Source of the DNA: SHVO01 sp041905525 | Lineage (GTDB): Bacteria; Pseudomonadota; Alphaproteobacteria; Rhodospirillales; Rhodospirillaceae | Direction: 5' to 3' | DNA: 64,000 nucleotides | Assembly (NCBI GenBank): GCA_041905525.1 | Contig: JAYRKY010000013.1 | Location: 30,203-94,202, forward strand | Part shown: piece after piece, positions 44,667 to 53,565 of the stretch | How the letters are laid out: each line of letters begins with the position of its first letter | Position numbering within the stretch: the stretch's first letter is position 1 | Notes under the pieces: generated by a model | Database searches by the model: none | Told to the model about the DNA's origin: nothing | The model's input: the letters and a program-made list of their open reading frames with translations, nothing else | Translations under genes and position numbers: made by a program

Positions 44667-46778
44667 ATGGCCGAAGCGGCTGCGGATCTCAGACCGGCGC
44701 CAGAACAGGCGCCCACAGCCGCGCCACCCGCGGCCCCGACGCCGCCGCCTCCATCGCCGGAGACGGTGGTCGCTCCGTCGTCTCCAAGCGGCAGCTACAT
44801 CATCGTTCGCGATCGCTTCACGATTTTCTGCGACCGCCCGATCCCCAGTCTCGATATGCCCAACGCGCTCGCCTACGAAGTGGCGGACCGCAAACAGGAA
44901 GGCCGTCCGCTCTACGCGTTGGTCTGTCGGCCGGACATGCCGGCGCGCGTTTCGGTGATGCGTGTGCTGAAGGGGCTCGAGATCCCGGCCGTTCTGCACA
45001 TGGTCGATTGGGGCATCGCGGAATGGCCGCTCCTTGAGCGCAAGTGCGTCATCGTGATCTACCACCGCCCGCTCGGCGGCAAGGTGATGGACGCCCACTT
45101 CGGTTCGACGAAGCGCATTCCCGATCATCTCTTTGCCCGGACGGTGATCAAGCCGATCGCCGAAGGCCTGATCGAGATGGGTTTGAAGGGCGTCACGCAC
45201 CGCGCCATCCGCCCGGACAATCTCTATTACATCGATGAGCAGAAGACGCGAATCGTGCTCGGCGATTGTGTCACCGCCGTGCCGGCGCATGACCAGCCTG
45301 TGCTTCTGGAGACCATCGAGTCAGGGATGGCCCAGCCGGCCGGACGCGGAGCCGGGACCTACGCGGACGACATGTACGCGTTTGGAGCTTCTGTCCTCAT
45401 GATTGCGCTGGGCCGCAATCCGCTGGCGGGTGTTCCGGACAACGAAATCATTCGCCGCAAGATCCAGGTGGGATCGTACGCGACACTCGTTGGCGATGAG
45501 CGGGTGCCCGTCGCCCTTATTGAATGTCTGCGCGGGATGCTCACGGACGACGCCGAGCAACGCTGGCAACCGAGCAATATCGACCTTTGGCTGAACGGTA
45601 AACGCCTCACGCCGATCCAGGCCAGATCAGAGCCGCAGTCGCAGCGGCCTCTGCGCTTTGCGGATCTGGAATTCCACTCGATCCGCCCTTTGTCATACGC
45701 GATGTATCACAATTGGGATAAAGCGCTGACGATCATTGCCGACGGAACGCTGGAAGTATGGATACGCCGCGGCCTGGAGCTGAATGACCTCGCCGATAGC
45801 ATCGCAAGTGCCATCCGAGGGACCGGCGCGGCCCTCGGGAAGGGCGAGGCGGAAGATATGATTATCGCGCGCGTCCTGATGCTTCTCGATCCACGCGCGC
45901 CGATACGTTATCGCGATTTCCGACTGTTCGTCGAAGGCTTCGGATCTTCGCTGGCGGTGGCTATGCTGCGGAAGCAGAAGCTGCAGGCGTACCAGGATTT
46001 CATCTTGCGCGAGTTATGGCGCTATTGGATTCTTGCGCAAACCAAGTACATCGCCGAAAACCAACAGTACGAAGGCGTGTTCCGCGAGTTGCGCAACTAC
46101 CTCAAGGATCAGAACTCCGGCGCGGGGATCGAGCGCTGTGTTTATGAACTGAACGAGTGGCAGCCGTGCATGAGCCCGCTGATCGCCGATCAGCACGTGA
46201 TGGAAGTGAAGGGCGTTCTTCCCGCGCTCGATGCCGCCTCCAAAACTGCAAATACAAAGGTTTGGCCGGTTGACCGTCACATCGCGGCGTTCTTGCGTGC
46301 ACGTTATGCCAAAGGGACGGGAAGCCAAATCGATGCCATGAACGACCAGCGGCCCGAGCGCGCCACTATAGGTATGCTCTCAGTGCTCGCCATAGTGCAG
46401 TGGCGCCTCGGTCCGGAAGCTTTGTACGGATTGGCGCATTGGGTCGGCGGCCTGATGGGTCCCGTCGTCAACAGCTACCAGAACCGCAACAAGCGCAAAG
46501 AAATCGAAAAGGAACTTCCGAAGCTCATCCGGAAGGGAAACCTGGCCGAGATGTTCAACTATCTCGACAATCCGGAAGAGCGGCAAAAGGACGCCGAAGG
46601 CTTCACGTGGGCGAAGGCCGAGTACGCGGCGGCCGAAAAGCTCGTCTATGACCTGGAACACGGCCAAGTCGACCGCCAAGAGTCCGCCATCCTGACGGGC
46701 CGGCAAGCGGGCGCGGCCGGCGCCGGGTTCATCATGTTTATGACCTATCTGGTCATATTGCTGGGAAGGCTGTTCTGA
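44667..46778 (+). CDS. tail-anchored protein kinase-like protein (probable pseudokinase)
   Basis: 703 aa from ATG 44667, with GAGG upstream. A Pro/Ala-rich N-terminus (1-40) precedes a kinase-like domain (about 43-320): the catalytic loop reads HRAIRPDNLYY (178-188) where active kinases have HRDLKPEN, so the catalytic Asp is Ala. The DFG position reads LGDC with Asp200 kept. The beta-3 Lys position in YALVCRP is not Lys. DDMYAFGASVLMIALGRNPL (234-253) matches the subdomain IX helix. The next 350 or so residues are unrecognised, and the last 22 are one hydrophobic helix. Phosphotransfer is unlikely; a scaffold or sensor role is inference. Confidence 0.65.
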   Translation: MAEAAADLRPAPEQAPTAAPPAAPTPPPPSPETVVAPSSPSGSYIIVRDRFTIFCDRPIPSLDMPNALAYEVADRKQEGRPLYALVCRPDMPARVSVMRVLKGLEIPAVLHMVDWGIAEWPLLERKCVIVIYHRPLGGKVMDAHFGSTKRIPDHLFARTVIKPIAEGLIEMGLKGVTHRAIRPDNLYYIDEQKTRIVLGDCVTAVPAHDQPVLLETIESGMAQPAGRGAGTYADDMYAFGASVLMIALGRNPLAGVPDNEIIRRKIQVGSYATLVGDERVPVALIECLRGMLTDDAEQRWQPSNIDLWLNGKRLTPIQARSEPQSQRPLRFADLEFHSIRPLSYAMYHNWDKALTIIADGTLEVWIRRGLELNDLADSIASAIRGTGAALGKGEAEDMIIARVLMLLDPRAPIRYRDFRLFVEGFGSSLAVAMLRKQKLQAYQDFILRELWRYWILAQTKYIAENQQYEGVFRELRNYLKDQNSGAGIERCVYELNEWQPCMSPLIADQHVMEVKGVLPALDAASKTANTKVWPVDRHIAAFLRARYAKGTGSQIDAMNDQRPERATIGMLSVLAIVQWRLGPEALYGLAHWVGGLMGPVVNSYQNRNKRKEIEKELPKLIRKGNLAEMFNYLDNPEERQKDAEGFTWAKAEYAAAEKLVYDLEHGQVDRQESAILTGRQAGAAGAGFIMFMTYLVILLGRLF

Positions 46779-46783
46779 CGACC

Positions 46784-47287
46784 ATGAAGAAGCGCAGCAA
46801 CTTTTTCCTCTATGCTCTCATCGCGGTCCCGATCGGCCTGCTGATCGTGCCGACGGTGATCGTGCTCTCGGTCGCGCTGGTCCCCACCGGTGTCGCGTTC
46901 CTGTTGGAACGCCGCAAAGGCTATTACGGCGGCCTGACAGTCGGAGCCATGAACCTCGCGGGCGCGGCGCCGTTCCTCGCCGACTTATGGTTCGACGGCC
47001 ACACGGTGCAGGCGGCGGTTGGGATCATCACAAACGTGTTTGCATGGATGTCCTTCTACGGCGCGGCCATGTTCGGCTGGGCGATTTATTCGACGACGCC
47101 TTCAGTCGTGAGCACATTCATGGCGATGACGGCCGGGCGCCGCATCACCGCCATGCGGGAGCAGCAGAAGGAGTTGGTACAGAAGTGGGGGCCGGATGTA
47201 GAGTCCGTTTACGAGGCCGACGGCAAGTCCGCTGCGCCCGCCGGGCCGCCGGACAGTCTGACCCAAGGCTTAACGAAGGCGGTCTAA
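46784..47287 (+). CDS. multi-spanning membrane protein paired with the pseudokinase
   Basis: 167 aa, 5 nt after the pseudokinase stop. About four membrane helices: a long hydrophobic hairpin near 7-42 (FLYALIAVPIGLLIVPTVIVLSV...), one near 49-70 and one near 77-102. A cytoplasmic-looking tail contains ITAMREQQKELVQKWGPDVE. Not recognised. Tight spacing suggests it acts with the tail-anchored pseudokinase. Its 3' end overlaps the convergent rluD by 18 nt. Confidence 0.6.
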   Translation: MKKRSNFFLYALIAVPIGLLIVPTVIVLSVALVPTGVAFLLERRKGYYGGLTVGAMNLAGAAPFLADLWFDGHTVQAAVGIITNVFAWMSFYGAAMFGWAIYSTTPSVVSTFMAMTAGRRITAMREQQKELVQKWGPDVESVYEADGKSAAPAGPPDSLTQGLTKAV

Positions 47288-48223
47288 GGCCGAGATCAGC
47301 GCGCGCATGTCGTCCGGCAGCGCACTTTCAAAACTGAGAGTCTTGCCTGTTACCGGATGAACGAATCCGAGAGTTGACGCGTGAAGGGCTTGGCGGGCGA
47401 ACCGTCGCGCCTCCTCGGGCGCGTTGCGCGCGGTGCGGCCACGGCCATAGACCGGATCGCCAATCAAGGGGTGACCCTTGCTCGTCATGTGGACCCGGAT
47501 CTGGTGAGTTCGCCCAGTCTTGAGGCGGCACTGCACATGGGCTGCAAGCGTCCCAAACGCGGCAACGGTGGCATAGGCTGTCTCCGCGCTTTTGCCCCCG
47601 CGGTTGACGACCGCCATCTTTTTGCGATCGCTCTGGCTGCGGCCGATATTGCCGCTGATGGTTCCCCGGGCCGGCTTGGGGACACCCCAGACGAGCGCGT
47701 CATAGCGACGTTCTACATCGTGTGCCGCGAACTGCGCCGTGAGTCCCGCATGGGCCTTTTCGTTTTTTGCCACGACAAGAAGACCGCTGGTGTCCTTGTC
47801 GATGCGATGCACGATCCCCGGCCGTTTGACGCCTCCGATGCCCATAAGTGACGGTCCGCAATGCGCAAGCAAGGCGTTCACAAGGGTGCGGTCCGGATTG
47901 CCCACGGCGGGATGCACGACAAGTCCGGCCGGCTTATCGACGACAATGAGGTCGGCATCCTCATATACGACGTGCAGGTCCATCTCCTGCGCCTGAGGCA
48001 GCGCGGCGACGGGAGAAGGAATGAGGACATGGATCGACTGGCCCGCTACTACCTTGGTCGCGGCGTCGCGCACTACCTTCGATCCCATACTTACGGCGCC
48101 CTCTTCGATCAGCGCTTTCAAGCGTGAGCGTGAGAGATCAGGCAGCGCCTGCGCGAGCCACTTGTCGAGGCGCGCGCCGGTGGCGTCGGCGGGGACGGTT
48201 ACGATTTTTTCAGACGCGGACAT
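47270..48223 (-). CDS. rluD: 23S rRNA pseudouridine synthase, RluD family
   Basis: 317 aa. An N-terminal S4 RNA-binding domain (GARLDKWLAQALPDLSRSRLKALIEEG) precedes the catalytic domain with the active-site Asp in GIVHRIDKDTSGLLVVAK and the KTGRTHQIRVH motif. It modifies helix 69 of 23S rRNA. In many alphaproteobacteria rluD is next to rpoH; no sigma factor gene is adjacent here. Confidence 0.93.
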   Translation of the reverse strand: MSASEKIVTVPADATGARLDKWLAQALPDLSRSRLKALIEEGAVSMGSKVVRDAATKVVAGQSIHVLIPSPVAALPQAQEMDLHVVYEDADLIVVDKPAGLVVHPAVGNPDRTLVNALLAHCGPSLMGIGGVKRPGIVHRIDKDTSGLLVVAKNEKAHAGLTAQFAAHDVERRYDALVWGVPKPARGTISGNIGRSQSDRKKMAVVNRGGKSAETAYATVAAFGTLAAHVQCRLKTGRTHQIRVHMTSKGHPLIGDPVYGRGRTARNAPEEARRFARQALHASTLGFVHPVTGKTLSFESALPDDMRALISALDRLR

Positions 48224-48286
48224 TCGGCATCAACGGGAAGGGGCAAGCGCACTCTAACCGGTCGCGCCGCGTTCGTCCGCAGCGAA

Positions 48287-48934
48287 CTAGAAGATCGCGG
48301 CGCGCCGCGGAGCCTTCCGCGTTGAACTTAAGGGGATCGCCGGTGAGGTCCACATCTCCTGATGTTCGGCAGTTAACGAATACTTCGTGCGGAAGGTCTG
48401 CCACCACTGCGGCACCCCGAGAGCGAGGGGTTCGCCAAGCTCGTGACGGAACAGAATGGCGCGCATTAGGTGCACCGTTTCCTCGGTCCGATCCACACCG
48501 AGTTTCTGAAGCAGCGCTTTCACCACTTCATCGTGAGGCATCTTCTGCGTGTCGACGCTGGCCGCCTGTTCGAGGCGGCCAATCAGGAAGAATACCATGT
48601 CCGAAACGAGACGATCCTTGCGCTCTGCCGCGGCGTCCACCCGTTCCGCGATCTGACTCAACAGTTCGCTGGCTTCATCGGGCGCAAAAAGGCGGCGAAT
48701 CTTGGCGGCTTCCAAGGCAACGACGCCGGCGTAGTAGTAGTCGTCCAGCGGATGTGCATCGATGAGCGCATGTTGGACATCGTAAGGGAGGACGCATTCG
48801 TCGAACCCTTCGACCAGTTTCTTTTGCCATGCGGGGAATGTCTTCTTGGCAGCTGTCCCCATGTCTTTGAGGAACCGTATGACAGCGGCTTTGGCTTCGA
48901 CCGTGGGCTTCACAGCGGTTGCGCCAAGAGACAT
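48287..48934 (-). CDS. hypothetical cytoplasmic protein
   Basis: 215 aa, not recognised. Soluble, mostly helical, with acidic helices (RIAERVDAAAERKDRL-type stretch) and a tryptophan-rich segment GVPQWWQTFRTKYSL near the C-terminus. It has no signal peptide or membrane span. It is divergent from the next hypothetical gene across a 133-nt region containing an extended -10 promoter facing the other way. Confidence 0.6.
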   Translation of the reverse strand: MSLGATAVKPTVEAKAAVIRFLKDMGTAAKKTFPAWQKKLVEGFDECVLPYDVQHALIDAHPLDDYYYAGVVALEAAKIRRLFAPDEASELLSQIAERVDAAAERKDRLVSDMVFFLIGRLEQAASVDTQKMPHDEVVKALLQKLGVDRTEETVHLMRAILFRHELGEPLALGVPQWWQTFRTKYSLTAEHQEMWTSPAIPLSSTRKAPRRAAIF

Positions 48935-48951
48935 TGTAACACCATATGTTG

Positions 48952-48960
48952 TGCTATACT
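48952..48960 (+). promoter_or_regulatory. extended -10 promoter for the 49068 gene
   Basis: TGCTATACT at 48952-48960: a good -10 hexamer (TATACT) preceded by the TG of an extended -10. TTGTAA lies upstream at 15-nt spacing, shorter than ideal. Transcription would run toward the plus-strand hypothetical gene. Confidence 0.5.
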
Positions 48961-49067
48961 CCGAGCAGTAACGCTTGATTGGCGAGCGCGGTTGCTATCT
49001 GTCGCGTCTTTGCCTACCGAAAAAGCGGCGCAAGGGTTTGACGGCGCGGCGAAAAGGGGATGGAAAA

Positions 49068-49721
49068 GTGGCAGATACGGCGCGGCGGCATCCAGACGTC
49101 ATCTTGGTGGAAGTGCAGCCTGGTGAAGGATTTGGGTTCACCTATCTTTCGGCCGAAGATTTTGACTACGCCGCCGACCATTTTTTGCTCCCGGCTCAGA
49201 AATACGCCGCGCTTGATCCGAACGATGCCGAACAACGCCGCACGGTCGCCTATGACTTCTTATGGCGTTACTTCAATAAGCCTCAGTCGAAAGGCTACTT
49301 CCGCGAGAACGTACGGTGGATCGCAGCAGCCGCCGTCCGCGAGAAGTTCACGGCCGAAGCGGAAATGGGAACCATGCCGCGGGTGATCTCGATCCAGCGG
49401 AAATCGGGCGACGGCGGTATCGCGATCCGGCCTGGCACCGAATATCTTGAACATCCCGGCTACCCTTTGGCGCTGATCATCGGCAAACCGTCCGCCGGCG
49501 GGGGTCAGGCGCACTTCTTCTCTCGCCGCGAGGACTATGAGCGTGCGGGTCAGAAACCGCCGACGCAAGACGTGTGGTTACCGCAGATCGTTTATCGCCT
49601 GTATTCCGAAACGCCATCGGTGGTCATGGGAATGCCGAAGCAGGGCAAGGACGGCGATATGGCGGTTGAATGCCGCGCGCTGGCGTTCGGGCAAAAGGCA
49701 AAGCTTATCGAACGAACTTAA
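49068..49721 (+). CDS. hypothetical protein
   Basis: 217 aa from GTG 49068, which has GAAAAGGGGATGG upstream. Not recognised. It is soluble with mixed alpha/beta character; aromatic-rich segments AYDFLWRYFNKPQSKGYFREN and VWLPQIVYRLYSE stand out. No cysteine cluster, membrane helix or known nucleotide-binding motif is seen. Its stop overlaps the stop of the convergent 49718-50131 gene. Confidence 0.6.
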   Translation: MADTARRHPDVILVEVQPGEGFGFTYLSAEDFDYAADHFLLPAQKYAALDPNDAEQRRTVAYDFLWRYFNKPQSKGYFRENVRWIAAAAVREKFTAEAEMGTMPRVISIQRKSGDGGIAIRPGTEYLEHPGYPLALIIGKPSAGGGQAHFFSRREDYERAGQKPPTQDVWLPQIVYRLYSETPSVVMGMPKQGKDGDMAVECRALAFGQKAKLIERT

Positions 49722-50131
49722 GTGGACGCCTCGTCCAGGCTGACGCGTTCGAGGATTTCGGGTGCCGCCACCCCCTTCGCCAGGACAAGCTTGATCAGCT
49801 TGGCGTCAAAGCTGTCGTCCTCGCCGCTCGCGATCACGGCGTCGAACCGCGCTTCACGTTCCGCCCGAACGTCCGCACCCCACATGGCCTCGGTCTCTCC
49901 AGGGCCCAAGATGCAAAACGAGATGAGCGCGGCCGCTTCCCGCATCAGGGCGTCGACCACGCCGTTCTCCGCGACAGTCCCTTCGCCGGCCGCGCGTGCC
50001 CATCGGTAAATCGCAAACCGCATCCCATCGTCGATGTAGGCGGGGTTAACCTCGAGATTCGCTAGCGTGCGGTCCAGAAGCTGGATCGCGGCGCGCCGGC
50101 GGCTGCCGCCGAAGAAGTCCACAATGTCCAT
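49718..50131 (-). CDS. hypothetical helical protein
   Basis: 137 aa, not recognised, acidic and helical (SRRRAAIQLLDRTLANLEVNP, VVDALMREAAALISFCILGP). The start ATG 50131 lies 73 nt from the divergent small Cys protein gene. It converges on the preceding hypothetical gene with a 4-nt stop overlap. Confidence 0.6.
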   Translation of the reverse strand: MDIVDFFGGSRRRAAIQLLDRTLANLEVNPAYIDDGMRFAIYRWARAAGEGTVAENGVVDALMREAAALISFCILGPGETEAMWGADVRAEREARFDAVIASGEDDSFDAKLIKLVLAKGVAAPEILERVSLDEAST

Positions 50132-50204
50132 TGAACGATACCGCCAAAAGGTGAGAATGCGCGTAAGATAAGGTCGCTAAGTGCAATTCGCGAGGGGGCG
50201 TGTC

Positions 50205-50402
50205 GTGGCACTGAAATCATCGAACACAAGTGGCGCTTCGCCGCAGCTCCCGCCGAAGCAGACTTGCGGAAAATGCGACGCCGAGTTCCGCTGGGAACCG
50301 AGCGACCCTCGCGTGAAGGGTTCTCCGCTTGTCGCGCGGCTGTCCAAACCCTCCGAGGACTGCGATTGCGGCTACGGAAGCCTGCCGCCGCGGCTGGAGT
50401 AG
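50205..50402 (+). CDS. small cysteine-containing protein, possible zinc ribbon
   Basis: 65 aa from GTG 50205, which has GAGGGGGCG 5 nt upstream (an in-frame GTG at 50181 is the alternative). It carries CGKC near residue 22 and CDCG near residue 55, a spacing that could make a single zinc knuckle. The remainder is basic and low in hydrophobics. Unknown function. It ends 4 nt before the convergent dadA stop. Confidence 0.5.
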   Translation: MALKSSNTSGASPQLPPKQTCGKCDAEFRWEPSDPRVKGSPLVARLSKPSEDCDCGYGSLPPRLE

Positions 50403-50406
50403 CTCG

Positions 50407-51669
50407 TCAGGCGAACCGATCGAGGCCGAGACCATCGAGATCTATTTCCGGCTCGCGGCCTGAGATGAGATCCGCGATCACGCGGCCTGATCCGCACGCC
50501 ATTGTCCATCCCAGCGTGCCGTGGCCTGTGTTCAAGAACAGGTTGTCGAATGTCGTCGTCCCCAGGATCGGAACGGAGTCCGGGGTCGTCGGGCGCAAGC
50601 CGCACCACGCATTTAGGTCCTTATACGAAGACGCGCGCGGAAAAAGGCTCATCACGTTCTTGCGCAACGGTTCGACGCGCACAGGATCTAGATGCGTGTT
50701 CCATCCCGCGAGTTCGGCTGTGCCCGCGACGCGCAGCCGATTTCCAAGGCGCGTGAAAACCATGAAACGCGTTTCATCGGTGATGCTGACGGTCGGCGCC
50801 GCGCTCGGGTCCTCGATCTCGGCGGTGATCGAATATCCCTTTGCCGGGTACACAGGCAGCTTCAAACCCAGCTGCTTTGCAATGAGCGGGCTGTAACTGC
50901 CCAGAGACAACACAATCGCATCCGGCGTGAAATCACCTTGATCGGTGATGATCTGTGTGACGCGCCGGCGCTCGTGTTCAAGGCGCTGGATGCTTACACC
51001 ATAGCGGAATTCCACGCCGCGCGCGGCGGCGAGCTTGGCGAGTTCCTCGCTGAACTTACGCGCATCGCCGCTCTCGTCTTCGCCGCTCATGAGTCCGCCG
51101 ACGACCTCACCCTTGCGCACCGCGTCGATCAGAGCTGGCTCGACGTTCACGCACTCCTGCGGGGTAAGCACATCCTGGGGAAGGCCGAGCGCCGCGAGTT
51201 GGTCGCCGGTGTGGCGTCCGTGGTCGAACTCCGGCTTCGTGCGATAGATGTGAAGGATGCCGTTCAGCTGCTGGTCGTATTGAATGTTCGTTTTTTGGCG
51301 TAGCGCCTTCAGCACTCTGCGGCTGTACAACGCAACGCGCAGCGTGCGGTCCATGTTCACGCGCTCGCGTTCGCTGGTGCAGTTGGCCAGGAACTTCAAC
51401 CCCCAGGACCAAAGGGCGGGGTCGTACCGCCACGGCCGGAAGAGGAGAGGGGCGTCCGGCTGAAAAGTCCACAGGAAGGCTTGTAGAGGTACCTTTGGCG
51501 CCGCCCACGGCTTGGCATGGCAGGCGGAGATCTGTCCCCCGTTCGCGAAGCTGGTTTCCTGGCCGGCGCCGGGCTGGCGGTCGAGCACAACGACGTCGTG
51601 CCCATCTTCCGCGAGGAAATAGGCCGTGCTTGTCCCGACAACGCCTGCGCCAAGTACGGCGACCTTCAT
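50407..51669 (-). CDS. dadA: D-amino acid dehydrogenase
   Basis: 420 aa, FAD-dependent DadA type. The N-terminal dinucleotide-binding motif is VLGAGVVGTSTAYFLAEDGH, then FANGGQISACHAKPWA, with the C-terminal RPTTPDSVPILG and NTGHGTLGWTMACGSG. It oxidises D-amino acids (mainly D-Ala) to keto acids and feeds electrons to the respiratory chain. An inverted repeat lies in the 69-nt region shared with the divergent nnr gene. Confidence 0.93.
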   Translation of the reverse strand: MKVAVLGAGVVGTSTAYFLAEDGHDVVVLDRQPGAGQETSFANGGQISACHAKPWAAPKVPLQAFLWTFQPDAPLLFRPWRYDPALWSWGLKFLANCTSERERVNMDRTLRVALYSRRVLKALRQKTNIQYDQQLNGILHIYRTKPEFDHGRHTGDQLAALGLPQDVLTPQECVNVEPALIDAVRKGEVVGGLMSGEDESGDARKFSEELAKLAAARGVEFRYGVSIQRLEHERRRVTQIITDQGDFTPDAIVLSLGSYSPLIAKQLGLKLPVYPAKGYSITAEIEDPSAAPTVSITDETRFMVFTRLGNRLRVAGTAELAGWNTHLDPVRVEPLRKNVMSLFPRASSYKDLNAWCGLRPTTPDSVPILGTTTFDNLFLNTGHGTLGWTMACGSGRVIADLISGREPEIDLDGLGLDRFA

Positions 51670-51692
51670 TCTCGATCTCTCTATAGTCCTTC

Positions 51693-51713
51693 GATTATCC
51701 CGGTGAGATAATC
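51693..51713. promoter_or_regulatory. inverted repeat between dadA and nnrED, possible operator
   Basis: GATTATC (51693-51699), a 7-nt spacer and GATAATC (51707-51713) form a perfect 7-bp dyad in the 69-nt divergent intergenic region. The repeats also contain near -10 hexamers (GATAAT) on both strands. A regulator such as an Lrp-type protein could bind; this is not shown. Confidence 0.4.
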
Positions 51714-51738
51714 CGGAAACGTAGAGCAGGATAGATTT

Positions 51739-53250
51739 ATGTCGCCGCCCTCGGCTTCACCAGCCCCCCTCTCACATACCATCCCTGACGAATGCGCGAT
51801 TCTGTCGGTGGCGGAGATGTATGCGGCGGACAAGGCGGCGGAAGCCACGGGGGTTCCGTCGCTCGCGCTGATGGAATCGGCCGGCGCCGCCGTGGCAAAT
51901 CTTATCGCCGCCAAATGGCCGCGGAAGCGCGTCCTCGTTCTGTGTGGCCCCGGGAACAACGGGGGCGACGGATTTGTAGCCGCGCGGCGGCTGGCGGAGC
52001 GAGGTTGGCCGGTGCAGGTCGCGCTCGCGACGGAGGTCGCATCGCTGAACGGCGACCCCGCTGTGAATGCCGCGAGGTGGAATGACATCGGGCCCATCTC
52101 GTCCCTTAGCCGGGAGCTCTTGACCGATGATCCGCTTGTTGTCGACGCACTCTTCGGGGCGGGTTTGTCCCGGCCTCTCGAGGGTGCAACTGCGGATGTC
52201 GTCGCCGCGATCAATCATCGCGCGCTCACTTGTGTCGCGGTCGATGTTCCTAGCGGCGTCGAAGGCGACACAGGCGAGATCCTTGGCGGCATTGCGCCGC
52301 GCTGCGCGGCGACGGTGACGTTCTTTCGCCCGAAGCCGGCGCATTTTTTGTATCCAGCGCGCGCGCTCTGCGGCGAGCTCGTCGTTGCGGACATCGGAAT
52401 TCCGCAAAGTGTCCTCACTCGAATCCGGCCCCGGACCGCGCGCAACGCGCCGCCGCTTTGGAGGCTGCCGCGATGGACATGGAGCGATCACAAATACGAC
52501 CACGGCTACGGGATCGTGTTTGGCGGCGATGCGATGACGGGGGCCGCACGGCTCGCGGCGCGGGCCGCGCGCAGGGTGGGGGCGGGGCTCCTGCGTCTCG
52601 CCGTGCCGGCGGCATCCGTCGCTCAATATGCGGCTGCCGAGCCGGGCGCGTTCGTGCAAGCGCTCGAGACCGAGGCCGATCTGGAAGAACTTCTGGCCGA
52701 TCGCCGTCGCAACGGCGTGCTTATTGGACCGGGAGCCGGGGTGGGGGAGACCACACGCCGGCGCGTGCTTCGCATTCTCGCCTCGGGAAGGGCGGCGGTG
52801 ATCGATGCCGATGCCCTGACCAGTTTCGCAGACGAGCCGGCACTGTTCTTCGCGGCCATCGCGGCGGCGAAGGCGCCGGTGGTGCTCACACCCCACGATC
52901 AGGAGTTTGCCCGGCTTTTTGGTGCTCCTACCGGATCGCGCCTGACGCGCGCCCGCGCGGCGGCAGCGCGGAGTGGAGCGGTGATCGTGTTGAAAGGCGC
53001 GGACACGGTAGTGGCTGCTCCCTCCGGTGCCGCCAGTATCGCCTCCAACGCGCCGGTCTGGCTCGCCACGGGAGGGACGGGGGACGTGCTGGCCGGGCTC
53101 GTTTTGGGCCTTCTGGTTCAGGGCCTGGAGGGGTGGGAGGCGGCAAACGCCGCGGTCTGGCTCCATGGGGAGGCCGGGCGGCGTATTGGGCGGGGATTGC
53201 TCGCCGAGGACCTTCCGGAGGCGCTCCCGGGCGTGCTGGCCGATATTTAG
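51739..53250 (+). CDS. nnr: bifunctional NAD(P)H-hydrate epimerase / ADP-dependent dehydratase
   Basis: 503 aa fusion. The N-terminal YjeF_N (NnrE) epimerase domain is about 20-235 (LMESAGAAVANLI, CGPGNNGGDGFVAARRL, DVPSGVEGDTG). The C-terminal ribokinase-fold dehydratase (NnrD) is about 255-500 (KYDHGYGIVFGGDAMTGAARLAARAA, IGPGAGVG, LATGGTGDVLAGLVLG). Together they repair hydrated NADH and NADPH. In alphaproteobacteria nnr is often near glnB; it is not here. Confidence 0.95.
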   Translation: MSPPSASPAPLSHTIPDECAILSVAEMYAADKAAEATGVPSLALMESAGAAVANLIAAKWPRKRVLVLCGPGNNGGDGFVAARRLAERGWPVQVALATEVASLNGDPAVNAARWNDIGPISSLSRELLTDDPLVVDALFGAGLSRPLEGATADVVAAINHRALTCVAVDVPSGVEGDTGEILGGIAPRCAATVTFFRPKPAHFLYPARALCGELVVADIGIPQSVLTRIRPRTARNAPPLWRLPRWTWSDHKYDHGYGIVFGGDAMTGAARLAARAARRVGAGLLRLAVPAASVAQYAAAEPGAFVQALETEADLEELLADRRRNGVLIGPGAGVGETTRRRVLRILASGRAAVIDADALTSFADEPALFFAAIAAAKAPVVLTPHDQEFARLFGAPTGSRLTRARAAAARSGAVIVLKGADTVVAAPSGAASIASNAPVWLATGGTGDVLAGLVLGLLVQGLEGWEAANAAVWLHGEAGRRIGRGLLAEDLPEALPGVLADI

Positions 53251-53380
53251 GGGTTAAACCCCCGCAAGGCCGGGTCATAAGGCTTGATCCACCCCCATGT
53301 TCTTGGCTATCTACCGCATCCTTTTTTAGCGCTCAGCGGTGTCCTGGCCCACGGCCATGCGGCCGCGGCTCTGGCCTCTG

Positions 53381-53469
53381 GCGGGTGTGGTGGAACTGGT
53401 AGACACGCCAGGTTTAGGTCCTGGTGTCCGTAACAGGACGTAGGGGTTCAAATCCCTTCACCCGCACCA
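53381..53469 (+). tRNA. tRNA-Leu (anticodon TAG)
   Basis: The acceptor stem GCGGGTG (53381-53387) pairs with CACCCGC (53459-53465), followed by encoded ACCA. The anticodon stem CCAGG/CCTGG encloses TTTAGGT, giving anticodon TAG at 53415-53417. A long variable arm, typical of Leu, and the T-loop GGTTCAAATCC are present. It reads CUA and other CUN codons. Confidence 0.97.
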
Positions 53470-53565
53470 AGTCGAGGGGCATTGGCGCCGGCGAAAAGGA
53501 CGAGACAACGGCGGCGCGACGCTCGCGCCAGAAGATAAAGTTTCTAGACGGGATTGCGGATTCTC

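Noticed and set aside
51772..53166. Long antisense open frame opposite nnr
   Set aside because: Composition is Arg/Gly/Pro-rich with no motif, and the plus-strand frame encodes a clear NnrE-NnrD fusion. It is a by-product of high GC content.
53284..53315. CTTG followed by GCTATCT upstream of tRNA-Leu as a further sigma-32 promoter
   Set aside because: Spacing is 19 nt rather than 17 and the -10 match is poor; a heat-shock promoter for a tRNA is unlikely.
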